Positions 17,117-26,161 are shown, counted from the stretch's first letter. The stretch: 50,758 bases of DNA from JALQUL01 sp964556425 (GCA_964556425.1 CAZKWC010000017.1:1-50758); one strand, 5' to 3'. Numbers and translations: made by a program. The notes: generated from the letters alone by a model not told the origin.

Positions 17117-17194
17117 ATGGATGCCGAGTTAGCATCTTTCTTAGGTTTTATCTTTTGGCTGGTAGCGCTTATTAGCCATGTTGTATTTGCATAA
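17117..17194 (+). CDS. Possible 25-residue single-pass membrane peptide
   Basis: ATG to TAA gives a peptide with an acidic N-terminus (MDAEL) and then an almost unbroken hydrophobic stretch, FLGFIFWLVALISHVVFA, long enough to cross a membrane once. This is the shape of many small bacterial membrane proteins. There is no Shine-Dalgarno sequence close to the ATG, and I do not recognise a family. It may be chance in AT-rich DNA. Confidence 0.2.
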   Translation: MDAELASFLGFIFWLVALISHVVFA

Positions 17195-17651
17195 ATAAGC
17201 TCTGCAAATTTACAGACCCTCCTAAGTACTTTTAATTAGTTTGAGTTTATTTTCAATCAATTGATATTGAAGTTATTACTTTAAATATTAACAATCATTA
17301 ATTTTCAAGCTTTAAAAGTCTATGTAGGCCCAAAATAACTCTTTTCAAACAACAACATACAGCACTGTATTATTAATAATTTTGCAATTATTTTCATAGT
17401 GACTTGTTGGCTCAAAAATTCCCAAAAATCAATAATATTCAAATATTGTGTAATATTTTGTGTTTAAACGAAATAATTAACCAAACAATTGAAACTTTTT
17501 AATACCAAGTTCAACAAACTACTGGTAAAATTCAGACAGTCCTGTTTGACAGATAGACGCTTACCTGTAAAAATCAAAGCGTTTATTTACTCTATAACGT
17601 TTTACAACATTCAATAACCGTATAAAAATTACGTTAAAAGATATTAAATCT

Positions 17652-17679
17652 TTGATTTTTATAAGATTATTGCTATCCT
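17652..17679 (+). promoter_or_regulatory. Candidate sigma-70 promoter for the 72-residue ORF
   Basis: TTGATT at 17652-17657 and TATCCT at 17674-17679 with a 16-base spacer. They lie just upstream of a strong ribosome binding site and a GTG start, implying a leader of only about 10 bases. Confidence 0.45.
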
Positions 17680-17696
17680 TACTACGGTGATCAAAA

Positions 17697-17915
17697 GTGA
17701 ACACACATTTACTTGAGTTTTCTCACCACATTGCAACGACTTGCAACCGTCAAGCAATCCTCGATATTATTGGTACTCAATTAAACGAGTACATAGAAGA
17801 ATTGGACAAGAGCGATCCTTGTCCTGCCGTTCTTGATGAGTTGCATGCCAAACTAGAAGCTTGTTCTAGAATCAAACAATTTGATTTCCAGACCACTTCA
17901 GTCAATATGAATTAA
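17697..17915 (+). CDS. Small hypothetical protein, 72 residues
   Basis: The GTG start is preceded by GGTGATC at 17686-17692, seven bases that pair perfectly with the 16S anti-Shine-Dalgarno end, four bases from the start. A plausible promoter lies directly upstream. The product is probably mostly helical and mildly acidic, with three cysteines (TTCNRQ, DPCPAV, EACSRI). I do not recognise it. It ends 58 bases before the converging pabBC stop. Translation signals argue for a real gene; the lack of family resemblance and the GTG start leave doubt. Confidence 0.5.
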   Translation: MNTHLLEFSHHIATTCNRQAILDIIGTQLNEYIEELDKSDPCPAVLDELHAKLEACSRIKQFDFQTTSVNMN

Positions 17916-17973
17916 GCTGTTTTTAACCAGCTCCATTTCGTAATTTTTAAATTAGGACATTGGGTTTTTCGAT

Positions 17974-19743
17974 TTACCCCACCAATTGCGCCATTAGCCA
18001 GCCCCTTAAGCTATTCATAAAAGCCATACCTTGAGCTTGTTCTAAATCTTTTCTATAAAGTTTTCGCTCTTTAAGCAAGCCTTTATCCAGCAATACCTGC
18101 CTTTCAATTCCGTTTAATAATCCGCAACTAAGAGGTGGCGTGTACCATACACCATCCATGAACAAGGCAATATTGCCCCTTGTAAATTCGGTTATTTCGC
18201 CTTGGTGGTTGTAGAGTAAGGTATCAAAAATGGCGGGGTTCGTCGGGCTGTAAAAATCGTAATGGGCTCTGTGGGTGGTTTTAAAGCGCACAAACTCGCT
18301 ATCAGCCATTTCAAAAGCAGTCGCTGCCCATTGCACTTGCGCCACTTCTGGTGAAGCGCTTAAATCAAAATGCTCTAGTTTTATTTGACCATTTTTTTCC
18401 AGTAAAAGTCTAATGCGTTGAGCTCCTTGGCCCCAAGTTAAACTTTGCTCTTGTAATTGTTGCTCTATTTCAAAGCGATTAAAAACAAAACCAAAATGCT
18501 GTGCTGCCAAAGCCATTCGATCTAAATGATGTTGTACTTGATGCAGTTGCCCTTTATAAAAACGCATCGTTTCTAACAAACTAAAATTTTGACTTGATCG
18601 CTCTAGAAAGGCCTTTTTATGGCGCCACTCTTGCCATTCACCGGCAATACTGGCGTCAAAAGTAATTCCACTTCCTATTCCACACAGGGCTTTTTGTTGC
18701 ATCGGGTTAGTGGTTTTTTGCAAAGTAACGGTTCGAATAGCCACATTAAAAGTGGCATCTCCACCCGGCCTTACTACCCCTACTGTGCCGCAATACACAC
18801 CTCGCTCTTCTGGTTCAATTTGCTTAATTATTTTCATGGCCATTACTTTAGGTGCTCCTGTGATAGAGCCACACGGAAACAAGGCTTGCATGACATTCGA
18901 AAGGCCGACATGGTCTTGTAAGTCTGCCTCTACATCCGAGACCATTTGAAACAAGGTCGGCAAGGTTTGAATATTGAATAGCTGATTCACTTTGACTGTG
19001 TGAGTTTTGGCAATTCTTGATACATCATTACGAATTAAATCAACAATCATGACGTTTTCTGCCTGCTCTTTTGCCGACTGTCTTAATTGAGATTTTTTTA
19101 TTTCATCATCTGCTGTATCAATTCCCCTGGCTGCCGTACCCTTCATTGGCCTAACCAATATATGACCTTGCTGGAGTTCGAAAAATAACTCGGGCGACAC
19201 CGATAAAACCTCTTCATATTCATTTTGAATAAAGGCTGCATAGGCGTTGGGTTGAGCTTGTTGCATAGCCTTAAATAATGAAGCGGAATCTCCGCTCATT
19301 TCACCATGCATATTGCTGGTGTAGTTGACCTGATAGAAGTCACCAGCGGCAATCGCTTGATGAATTTGATCCATAGCAGAGTCAAAGTTGGGTTTGGCAA
19401 TAATATCCGACCATTTCACCTGGTGTGTGGAATTAGTATGCAGGAGATGTTGAGCCAAATCCACTGAACTTGGTGTTTTAAAAACACCAAAATAAGCCAA
19501 GGGTGATTGTGGATTTTGCCTCTCGTGAACCTTAAAAGCGCTATCAAATGCGGGAGCGGCTTCATAGCGCATATAGCCTACACACCACAAGCCCTGCTTA
19601 GAATAAGCATCTACTTTTTCGAGCAGGGGTTTAACCTGCTCGGTGGTGTGAGCCACCAATATATCGAGTGGCTCATGAAAATAAGCCCTTAAAGCTTGTT
19701 GGGCTTGGTCTAGAGAGCTAGAAAAATCTATAAAAGCACGCAT
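17974..19743 (-). CDS. pabB: Fused aminodeoxychorismate synthase component I / aminodeoxychorismate lyase
   Basis: Makes 4-aminobenzoate for folate. The N-terminal part (about 1-370) is a PabB chorismate-binding domain with YQVNYTSNMHG, RPMKGTAARG and CGSITGAPKVMAMKIIKQIE. It aminates chorismate with ammonia from a separate PabA glutaminase. The C-terminal part (about 380-589) is a PabC class IV PLP lyase with LLETMRFYKGQLHQVQHHLDRM, the probable Schiff-base Lys488 in FKTTHRAHYDF, and TEFTRGNIALF. It releases pyruvate from aminodeoxychorismate. At 589 residues it matches the bifunctional PabB-PabC form. pabA is not in the window. The lone gene starts at the ATG at 19743 with a weak ribosome binding site. 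Confidence 0.92.
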   Translation of the reverse strand: MRAFIDFSSSLDQAQQALRAYFHEPLDILVAHTTEQVKPLLEKVDAYSKQGLWCVGYMRYEAAPAFDSAFKVHERQNPQSPLAYFGVFKTPSSVDLAQHLLHTNSTHQVKWSDIIAKPNFDSAMDQIHQAIAAGDFYQVNYTSNMHGEMSGDSASLFKAMQQAQPNAYAAFIQNEYEEVLSVSPELFFELQQGHILVRPMKGTAARGIDTADDEIKKSQLRQSAKEQAENVMIVDLIRNDVSRIAKTHTVKVNQLFNIQTLPTLFQMVSDVEADLQDHVGLSNVMQALFPCGSITGAPKVMAMKIIKQIEPEERGVYCGTVGVVRPGGDATFNVAIRTVTLQKTTNPMQQKALCGIGSGITFDASIAGEWQEWRHKKAFLERSSQNFSLLETMRFYKGQLHQVQHHLDRMALAAQHFGFVFNRFEIEQQLQEQSLTWGQGAQRIRLLLEKNGQIKLEHFDLSASPEVAQVQWAATAFEMADSEFVRFKTTHRAHYDFYSPTNPAIFDTLLYNHQGEITEFTRGNIALFMDGVWYTPPLSCGLLNGIERQVLLDKGLLKERKLYRKDLEQAQGMAFMNSLRGWLMAQLVG

Positions 19744-19960
19744 AAAATATTTTCAAGTCTCAATGGAATAAGAAAAATGATGAGCCAATTGCGGTAATGG
19801 TTTGATTTTTACATCATAAACAAAGGCTTGCTATTTATACTGATATTAGAGGGCATTGTGTCGGTGTTTGAATCTTCAATGCCGTGCCCATCACTTTTTA
19901 GCTACTCAAGCAATAGAGGCCTTAGCCAAACCACTATTGCCAACCACTTAGGTTTTATTT

Positions 19961-21244
19961 TTACAACAAATGTTGACCCGCATAAGCCAAACCTGCGGCT
20001 ACGCCACCAAATCTATCACCGTGTACCAATTGTGAGTTGGGAAATTTGTCTTGTAATACTTCGATAAGCGGTCTTAATGCAGATGAACCGCCAGTTAAAT
20101 AAATCACATCAACTTGAGTTAAACCTGCTTGATTTACACATAACTGCGCACAATTAACAATATTTTGCAGTGGCTCAGTCAAGGTTTTTTTCATATTGTC
20201 AGCATCTAAGCCTGGTGCAACACCCTGCCATTGATGGCCAATCGAGGACAACTCTATGGCGCTACTTGCATTATGCACCGAGCATTCAATTTTGGCTTGT
20301 TCAACACTTGCTAAGATTCGGTGCCCTTGCTGTTCTTCAAGTACTTGCATAAGTCTTGCGTGTAACAAAGGTTCCGAAAAATCAGAACGTAACTCTTTGG
20401 CGGCATGTAAACTTTTACGACTGTAGGCTTGATGAATTAAATGCCAAGTCGATAAATCAAAAAAGATACCGCTAGGCACTTCACGACCAGAAGTCCCCTT
20501 GTGTTTAAAGCCCATTTGAGGAGAGACCTGGGCCAAATTAAGTAATCGGTCAAAATCAGTACCGCCAATATGAACACCTGTGGTTGCCAAAATATCTTGG
20601 CTTCGATTGGCTTGGGAGCTACGTAAAGGATTGAGTTGAATACAGGTAAAGTCGGAAGTACCACCACCAATATCAACTACCAATACCGTCGTTTCTTGAT
20701 TCAATCTTTGTTCATAATCTAATGCGGCTGCAATAGGTTCTAATTGAAAACCTATTTTTTGAAAGCCAGCTGCCTTGGCTGCCCTACCTAAAGTATCTTG
20801 GGCTAATTGATCTTTTTCTGGATGATCATCTACAAAATGGACGGGACGACCCAACACCACCTGATCAATCTTGGTGCCTAATGATTTTTCTGCTCTGGCT
20901 TTTAATTCTTTTATAAAAATTACTAATACATCAAAGAAAGTAATTGCCACTCCATTGACTACTGTTTGCTCCTCCATTAGAGAGCTTCCAAGCAAGCTTT
21001 TAATAGAGCGCATCAGCCTGCCCTCTGTGCCAGCCAAATAATGCTGCATAGCTTCACGGCCAAACATTATTCTTTCATCTTCACTAGAGAAAAACAATGC
21101 CGTTGGCATTGCATTATTGCCTTGATCTAATAAAACGGAATGAAAAACACCCTGCAAATCAATATAAGAAACGGCAGAATTAGAAGTACCAAAATCAATG
21201 CCAGCCACTACAGCTGCATTTTTTGGAGCAGAAGACACGCTCAT
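19961..21244 (-). CDS. yegD: Hsp70-family protein (YegD type, lacks substrate-binding domain)
   Basis: An actin-fold ATPase related to DnaK, 427 residues. It consists essentially of a nucleotide-binding domain: phosphate-1 motif GIDFGTSNSAV from residue 15, EPIAAALDY at 169-177, phosphate-2 motif DIGGGTSDFT at 191-200, and YLTGGSSALRPL near the end. The beta-sandwich substrate domain and lid of DnaK are missing, as in E. coli YegD. The role of this group is poorly known. The open frame starts one codon earlier at a TTG. AAGGG is spaced correctly for the ATG at 21244, which I take as start. It lies alone between pabBC and a HAD phosphatase gene. Confidence 0.88.
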   Translation of the reverse strand: MSVSSAPKNAAVVAGIDFGTSNSAVSYIDLQGVFHSVLLDQGNNAMPTALFFSSEDERIMFGREAMQHYLAGTEGRLMRSIKSLLGSSLMEEQTVVNGVAITFFDVLVIFIKELKARAEKSLGTKIDQVVLGRPVHFVDDHPEKDQLAQDTLGRAAKAAGFQKIGFQLEPIAAALDYEQRLNQETTVLVVDIGGGTSDFTCIQLNPLRSSQANRSQDILATTGVHIGGTDFDRLLNLAQVSPQMGFKHKGTSGREVPSGIFFDLSTWHLIHQAYSRKSLHAAKELRSDFSEPLLHARLMQVLEEQQGHRILASVEQAKIECSVHNASSAIELSSIGHQWQGVAPGLDADNMKKTLTEPLQNIVNCAQLCVNQAGLTQVDVIYLTGGSSALRPLIEVLQDKFPNSQLVHGDRFGGVAAGLAYAGQHLL

Positions 21245-21286
21245 CAAAAACCCTTGTTAACTCGGAGAAATAGCCAGATGGCTTAT

Positions 21287-21313
21287 AAAAACAAAAGCAG
21301 GCCAATAGCCTGC
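21287..21313 (-). terminator. Rho-independent terminator of the lipoprotein-HAD operon
   Basis: On the minus strand GCAGGC, a 5-base loop and GCCTGC are followed at once by TTTTGTTTTT. It lies 43 bases past the stop of the HAD gene at 21357. This is a classic intrinsic terminator layout. Confidence 0.8.
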
Positions 21314-21356
21314 ATTTAATCTACGCACTTCAAAAGTTAGTTTTAAAAATGCGTTT

Positions 21357-22031
21357 TTAAAAACTAAGAAGCGGTGGTAAATCTAACATTGAAGAAAAAC
21401 AAACACTCGCACCAGCATCAAGCAATTCTTGCTTTGATTGTGTATGAGAAAGACCAGAAGTATAAGCAAAAACGGTGGCTCCTGCCGCAACACCCGCCAT
21501 AACTCCTATTACGCTGTCCTCTATAACCGCACAATGCTGGGGATTGACTTGAATGTGTTGCGCGGCAGCCATATAAACATCAGGAAATGGTTTGGACCTA
21601 GGGGTGTCGTGCCCGCTAAAAATCCTATCTTCAAAGTAAGCCATTAGCTCTACTTTTTCCAGCTGCATTTGTACTTTTTGTGTATCTGCACCAGAGCCAC
21701 AAGCGATTTTTTTACCGTACGCTAGGGCTATTTGTTGCATGGCCGTATGGATATGAGGAATAGCTTGAACTTTGTTCTTTAAAGCCATATTGCGCTGTAG
21801 AGCAAATGACTTTAACCAATCATCATTAATATCGTGACCCGTTTTTTGTTTGATTAATACGGCTTCGTCTTTAACTGCCTTACCCAAAAAAATTTGCATG
21901 GTTTCTTCAAGAGAAATTTTCCAGCCTATTTGATTGAGCATGTCACATAATACCTGATTGGTAATGAGCTCACTGTCCACCAATACGCCATCACAATCAA
22001 ATAAAACCGCAGCAAATTTTGGATTGATCAT
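21357..22031 (-). CDS. HAD-family phosphatase (phosphoglycolate/beta-phosphoglucomutase type)
   Basis: A cytosolic HAD superfamily hydrolase of 224 residues. Motif I is FDCDGVLVDS with nucleophile Asp12 and acid/base Asp14. A helical cap follows, then motif II around ACGSGADTQ, the motif III lysine in RSKPFPDVYMAA, and motif IV in CAVIEDSVIGVMAGVAAGA. The pattern fits subfamily IA enzymes such as YieH, phosphoglycolate phosphatase and beta-phosphoglucomutase. The substrate cannot be assigned. It starts five bases after the stop of the small lipoprotein gene and is therefore probably the second gene of that operon. Confidence 0.85.
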   Translation of the reverse strand: MINPKFAAVLFDCDGVLVDSELITNQVLCDMLNQIGWKISLEETMQIFLGKAVKDEAVLIKQKTGHDINDDWLKSFALQRNMALKNKVQAIPHIHTAMQQIALAYGKKIACGSGADTQKVQMQLEKVELMAYFEDRIFSGHDTPRSKPFPDVYMAAAQHIQVNPQHCAVIEDSVIGVMAGVAAGATVFAYTSGLSHTQSKQELLDAGASVCFSSMLDLPPLLSF

Positions 22032-22036
22032 TAAAG

Positions 22037-22405
22037 TTATTTATTTCCGCAGTAGGAGCCAACAGAATCCTCTGTATTAGGAATCGCTACACTTGCGGCG
22101 TATTCCCATGGTTGAACGCATTTATTTTCCTTGGTACACCAAATAAAACCAGCGGATGCAATACAACCCTTAGCATCTTTATCGGCTCCTGTAATTGGCA
22201 TAGAAGCATTAGGTGCAGCTGATTCCGCGCTACTTGCTGTATTAGAAGATGTAGGTGTTGCTTGGTCAGAGTTGACTGCTTGAGATGCTTGAGGTGTTGA
22301 ATTTTGAGCGCTATCAGATGGTTTCTGACAACCACTAAATAAGCTCGTAGCTATTAGCAAGGACACCATAATAGTGAAACGAGAAAGCAGATTTTTTTGA
22401 AACAT
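22037..22405 (-). CDS. Small cysteine-containing lipoprotein
   Basis: A probable outer-membrane or periplasmic lipoprotein of 122 residues. The signal peptide ends in the lipobox LFSGC (Cys26). A Ser/Ala/Gln/Thr-rich linker follows, then a compact C-terminal domain with GCIASAGFIWCTKENKCVQP and a last cysteine in SYCGNK. The spacing of four cysteines plus Trp suggests a disulfide-stabilised fold. The open frame begins 15 codons further up, but GGAG lies just ahead of the ATG at 22405 and this start gives a proper signal peptide. It shares an operon with the HAD phosphatase. Function unknown. Confidence 0.75.
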   Translation of the reverse strand: MFQKNLLSRFTIMVSLLIATSLFSGCQKPSDSAQNSTPQASQAVNSDQATPTSSNTASSAESAAPNASMPITGADKDAKGCIASAGFIWCTKENKCVQPWEYAASVAIPNTEDSVGSYCGNK

Positions 22406-22671
22406 ATTACTCCAATAAAAGTGAATTGAATTCTTTTGCGCCTCAAGCAATTAGGTCTGATTCGAAATGATAATTCATAATAGAAACTAACACTATAAAT
22501 GAGCAGGGCTTTCTAACTAAGAACCTGGCTGTGTGTGAAAATATCAACACATCAATTATTCAAAAATACGACTCAAAATATTCCAAGGCTTGTTGATGAA
22601 TTTCGGTTAACTGATTGTAGTGAATATTTTGAGATTTTTGATTTAGCAATTAAAACAACGCTTGATTAAAC

Positions 22672-23409
22672 ATGAATAAAATGACTCGATTTTTGGGTAA
22701 AAAATTAGCCCATTTTCTCTCTCAAAAAAATCGTTATATTGGTTTAGTACCCGCTACTAATAGCCACAAATTAATGGCCTGTTTGCAACCAGGCGACGTT
22801 TTTTTGGTAGAGGGACATACTCGCTTTAGTACGGCAATTCAATATTTAACTCAATCAACATGGTCTCACTCTGCTATGTTTGTTGGTTTTAGATGGCCCA
22901 ATGATTCTGCTAGAACCGACCATTGTTTTGTAGAAGCTGATGTAGAAGAGGGAGTAAGAAGTATTGGACTAAGTGAATTTGCTCAATTGCAATCAAGAAT
23001 TTGTAGGCCAGTCGGACTTAGCCATCAAGAGCGCGAACAACTTTGCCAATTTGTTTTGAATCGAATTGGATATCAGTATGATTTAAAAAATGTCCTCGAT
23101 TTAGCGCGTTATTTATTACCCACCCCACCAGTTCCAAAAGGTATGCGTAGGCAATTATTAGAACGCTTTGGTAGTGGCGACCCTTCAAGAGCAATTTGTT
23201 CTACGCTCATTGCCCAAGCATTTGAGTCTTTGTCTTACCCTATCTTGCCCAATCTTGACTATTACGATCCATCGCATACTTTAGTTGAACCCTTAAAAAT
23301 GAAACATTTCTCTTATATCGTACCTAGAGATTTTGATGTTTCACCTTATTTTCAAGTGGTAAAGCCCACTTTAGAAATGGGTTTTGATTTTAAAAAAATC
23401 ACATTTTGA
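22672..23409 (+). CDS. YiiX/YaeF-like permuted papain-fold amidase
   Basis: A probable cysteine hydrolase of the NlpC/P60-related permuted papain group (YiiX/YaeF, formerly DUF830), 245 residues. PGDVFLVEG is followed by WSHSAMFVG with the candidate catalytic His66, CFVEADVEEGV, and the later AICSTLIAQAF with the candidate nucleophile Cys176. The His-before-Cys order is what defines the permuted group. Its members act on amide or thioester bonds of peptidoglycan or lipids, but the substrate here is unknown. No signal peptide is evident; the N-terminus is basic and only weakly hydrophobic. The ribosome binding site is weak. Confidence 0.75.
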   Translation: MNKMTRFLGKKLAHFLSQKNRYIGLVPATNSHKLMACLQPGDVFLVEGHTRFSTAIQYLTQSTWSHSAMFVGFRWPNDSARTDHCFVEADVEEGVRSIGLSEFAQLQSRICRPVGLSHQEREQLCQFVLNRIGYQYDLKNVLDLARYLLPTPPVPKGMRRQLLERFGSGDPSRAICSTLIAQAFESLSYPILPNLDYYDPSHTLVEPLKMKHFSYIVPRDFDVSPYFQVVKPTLEMGFDFKKITF

Positions 23410-23833
23410 AGTGAATTATAAAAATCCCAAACCATGGCTTTTTTACAACAATTTGCATTTTTTTTCATGCTTTTTAAAAAAATTTAAATGAAATAATATC
23501 TATTAGATTTTTTAGTTTTTTAAAGAATAGATAACAATACTAATTTATATACTCTTATGTAAATTACATTAAATTACAAAATTAAGCTTAAGTATCTTTT
23601 TATATCAAATTTATTCGTTGTTATTACTATTGACATATAATTAAACTATTGATTTTAATAGTTTTTTATTTACTCCAATAATTCATCAATTTTATAACTG
23701 CTATATGTAAATTCATCACCAATTGATCACTTTCGGAAAATTAGGTTATATTAATCAAAACTGTAATTTAAGTTATTTCAACTCCAAACATTATTGTTTT
23801 AATTTAGTTGAATAATAAATTTAAAGGTCAATC
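23410..23833. other. AT-rich intergenic region upstream of the secreted protease
   Basis: 424 bases of very low GC, with no coding capacity beyond short chance frames. The candidate promoter at 23630-23659 lies within it and would leave a leader of about 170 bases before the protease gene. Confidence 0.5.
23630..23659 (+). promoter_or_regulatory. Candidate promoter of the subtilisin-like protease gene
   Basis: TTGACA, a perfect -35 box, at 23630-23635 and TTTAAT (five of six) at 23654-23659, separated by 18 bases. In such AT-rich DNA chance matches are frequent, so confidence is modest. Confidence 0.35.
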
Positions 23834-26158
23834 ATGCTTAATACAACACTAACTTTTCCAGCTCGATTTGTGCTTAACTACAAAGTTAAACATAGTCTTT
23901 TTATTTTATTTTCCTGTGTTTTTTTGTACGCTTGTAGTGGCGAAAGTAGCGTATCTGGACAAAGTAGCGCAGTGGTGATAGAGGGTAGCGTTTTGACCTC
24001 TAGTTCACAGTTGCCAATATCAAACACTACCCAAGTGTTTGTCGATAACAATCAAAACTTCTCTTTAGATAAAGACGAGACGGCTGCCTATGTAACACCT
24101 CATATTGGCAGTTTTAAAATTGAAATTGCTGCCCTCACAGCCGAACAGCTAGAATCCTCATTTTTAGTCGCTCGAAACACTCAAAACACCCATCAATCTT
24201 ATTATTTGGCAAGTCCTCTGTCGGCTTATGTAAGTGCCAACCCAGATGGCAGTTTTACAAGTAAAGAAGCTGTTATTAGTCCTTTAACGAGTATGGTTTC
24301 TGGTGAAATGATATCCAATCATCTTAGCCTAGAAGAGGCCAATCAAAACATTAGCGAAATCACACAAAACGCAAGTCCACTTGAAAATTATGTCGCCAAT
24401 AATAATTCAAATGCCAAAAACTATGCCCAAGAAGTTATCAACAATTGGCAACCTGTTTTAAATAACAACGAGTTTGATGACCCGCAAAAAAACTTTGTTG
24501 CAAACAGTGATGTTAACAAAGCCTCTTTGTTAACCGCCAGTCAACCCACCGAAAAACAATTGATGCTTTCAAATGGTGTAGTTAAACCTTCAGTTAGTGC
24601 ATCAGGAATTACAACTCTCGCTGGTTCTAGCTATGTGGTAGTTTACAAACAAGGAGGCATAGGCACTCCCAATGAAAATTCAGGCGCTGCAGCTGCGGCA
24701 CAAACCAGTATGGAAGTGACAGGTCAACAAATTGCAAGACAATACGGTGGCACTTTTAAGTTTGCCTACTCAAGTTCTATTAGAGGGTTTTCTTTGGCTA
24801 TTCCTAACACCAAGGTCCTCGATTTTATAGAGGCTATGCAACGTAACCCCAATGTAGACTACGTAGAAGAAGACAAAATCGTTTATACCACTGCGGTTAA
24901 TCAAATTCCAACCAATTGGGGTCTTGATAGAATTGATCAAAATAATCTACCTCTTAACAATATCTATAGTTATTCAAATGATGGTACGGGCGTTAACGCT
25001 TATATTATAGATACTGGTATAAAGTTGACTCATGATGAGTTTGCGGGTCGCATTAAACCAGGCTTTTCTGCAATTGCTGACAGTTTAGGTGTGGCCGACT
25101 GTAAAGGTCATGGAACTCATGTTGCTGGAATATTAGGCGGTAGAACCTATGGTGTTGCTAAAAATGTCAATATTTTCCCTCTTAAAGTTTTTGACTGTAA
25201 CGGCAGTAGCACAATTAGTGGAATTTTGGCGGCAATGGACTGGATCATTACAAACGGCAAATTACCTGGCGTAGTAAATATGTCATTAGGTATTAGTGGC
25301 TCTCACTCTATTGATCAAGGGGCCGCCGCTGTTCATAATGCAGGTTTTGTGGTGGTTGCTTCAGCTGGAAACTTCTCTGGTAATGCATGTGAGCAATCGC
25401 CGGCTAGAGTCTCCAGTGTTATTACCGTTGGCTCATCCGATATTACTGATGTCAAATCTTATTACTCCAATTACGGTGTATGTGTAGATTTATTTGCTCC
25501 TGGCTCTGGTATCAGATCTGCATGGCACACTTCTAATGTTGAATTTAGTATATTAAATGGTACGTCAATGTCATCTCCGCACGTGGCTGGTGTGGCGGCC
25601 TTAATTTTACAAAACAACCCAAGAGCAACACCTTTACAAGTGAATTATGCTATTTTAAATGCTTCAAGAAATGTAATGGTAGGCCCTTTAGGCTTGGACT
25701 CTCCTAATCGACTGCTTCGCGTTACCAATACTCCTGATTTTACGCCTGTTAACCAGCCTATTTATGTACCCCCTATTAATAGCCCATTACCCCCTATTGC
25801 ACCTATTAATCCTCCATCTGCCAAACCAAAAATTCCGTTCAGAACAATTGCTATTTACAGTATCCGGTTTACCCAAGTAAAAGTCTCTAATAGCACTTGG
25901 AAAACCACAGCCATTATTAAACTTTACACCACCAATAAAGGGCAACTTCAAGAAGCGATGGTGACAGCGAATTTTTCTGTAGGTGGCCTCGGATTAACCT
26001 GTAAAACTAATTCTAGTGGTATTTGCACTATTACTAGTGGATTAATTCCTAGTACAAGGCCTAAGACCTGGGTAACCATAACTGGAATAACTGGAGAAAA
26101 TGTGGGTTATTTGACAAAACGTAATTATGTAGTTAGTGTTCCAATTTCCAAGCCTTAA
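23834..26158 (+). CDS. Secreted subtilisin-like (S8) serine protease with inhibitor prodomain, probable lipoprotein
   Basis: An extracytoplasmic endopeptidase precursor of 774 residues. The N-terminal hydrophobic segment ends in FLYAC, a plausible lipobox with Cys34. A 200-residue Ser/Asn-rich region follows. Next is an I9-type inhibitor prodomain (SYVVVYKQGG to NVDYVEEDKIV, about 270-355), then the S8 domain with Asp393 (IIDTGI), His426 (GHGTHVAG) and Ser578 (GTSMSSPHVAG). A proline-rich linker (about 635-665) leads to a C-terminal beta-rich domain with two cysteines. All catalytic residues are present. AAAGG precedes the ATG. There is no autotransporter barrel, unlike SphB1-type proteases. 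The converging next gene ends four bases away. Confidence 0.92.
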   Translation: MLNTTLTFPARFVLNYKVKHSLFILFSCVFLYACSGESSVSGQSSAVVIEGSVLTSSSQLPISNTTQVFVDNNQNFSLDKDETAAYVTPHIGSFKIEIAALTAEQLESSFLVARNTQNTHQSYYLASPLSAYVSANPDGSFTSKEAVISPLTSMVSGEMISNHLSLEEANQNISEITQNASPLENYVANNNSNAKNYAQEVINNWQPVLNNNEFDDPQKNFVANSDVNKASLLTASQPTEKQLMLSNGVVKPSVSASGITTLAGSSYVVVYKQGGIGTPNENSGAAAAAQTSMEVTGQQIARQYGGTFKFAYSSSIRGFSLAIPNTKVLDFIEAMQRNPNVDYVEEDKIVYTTAVNQIPTNWGLDRIDQNNLPLNNIYSYSNDGTGVNAYIIDTGIKLTHDEFAGRIKPGFSAIADSLGVADCKGHGTHVAGILGGRTYGVAKNVNIFPLKVFDCNGSSTISGILAAMDWIITNGKLPGVVNMSLGISGSHSIDQGAAAVHNAGFVVVASAGNFSGNACEQSPARVSSVITVGSSDITDVKSYYSNYGVCVDLFAPGSGIRSAWHTSNVEFSILNGTSMSSPHVAGVAALILQNNPRATPLQVNYAILNASRNVMVGPLGLDSPNRLLRVTNTPDFTPVNQPIYVPPINSPLPPIAPINPPSAKPKIPFRTIAIYSIRFTQVKVSNSTWKTTAIIKLYTTNKGQLQEAMVTANFSVGGLGLTCKTNSSGICTITSGLIPSTRPKTWVTITGITGENVGYLTKRNYVVSVPISKP

Positions 26159-26161
26159 TAT

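Larger units (their letters stand above)
17078..17696. other. Long AT-rich intergenic region with a candidate promoter
   Basis: 619 bases between the MFS gene and a small ORF, very AT-rich. It contains a 25-codon open frame at 17117-17194 that could encode a membrane peptide, and a promoter-like pair at 17652-17679. I see no RNA gene or mobile element. Confidence 0.5.

Noticed and set aside
19961..20100. GCCAAACCACT/GCCAACCACT repeats just below the Hsp70 gene (about 19925-19950) as a hairpin terminator
   Set aside because: They are direct repeats, not inverted, so they cannot form a stem.
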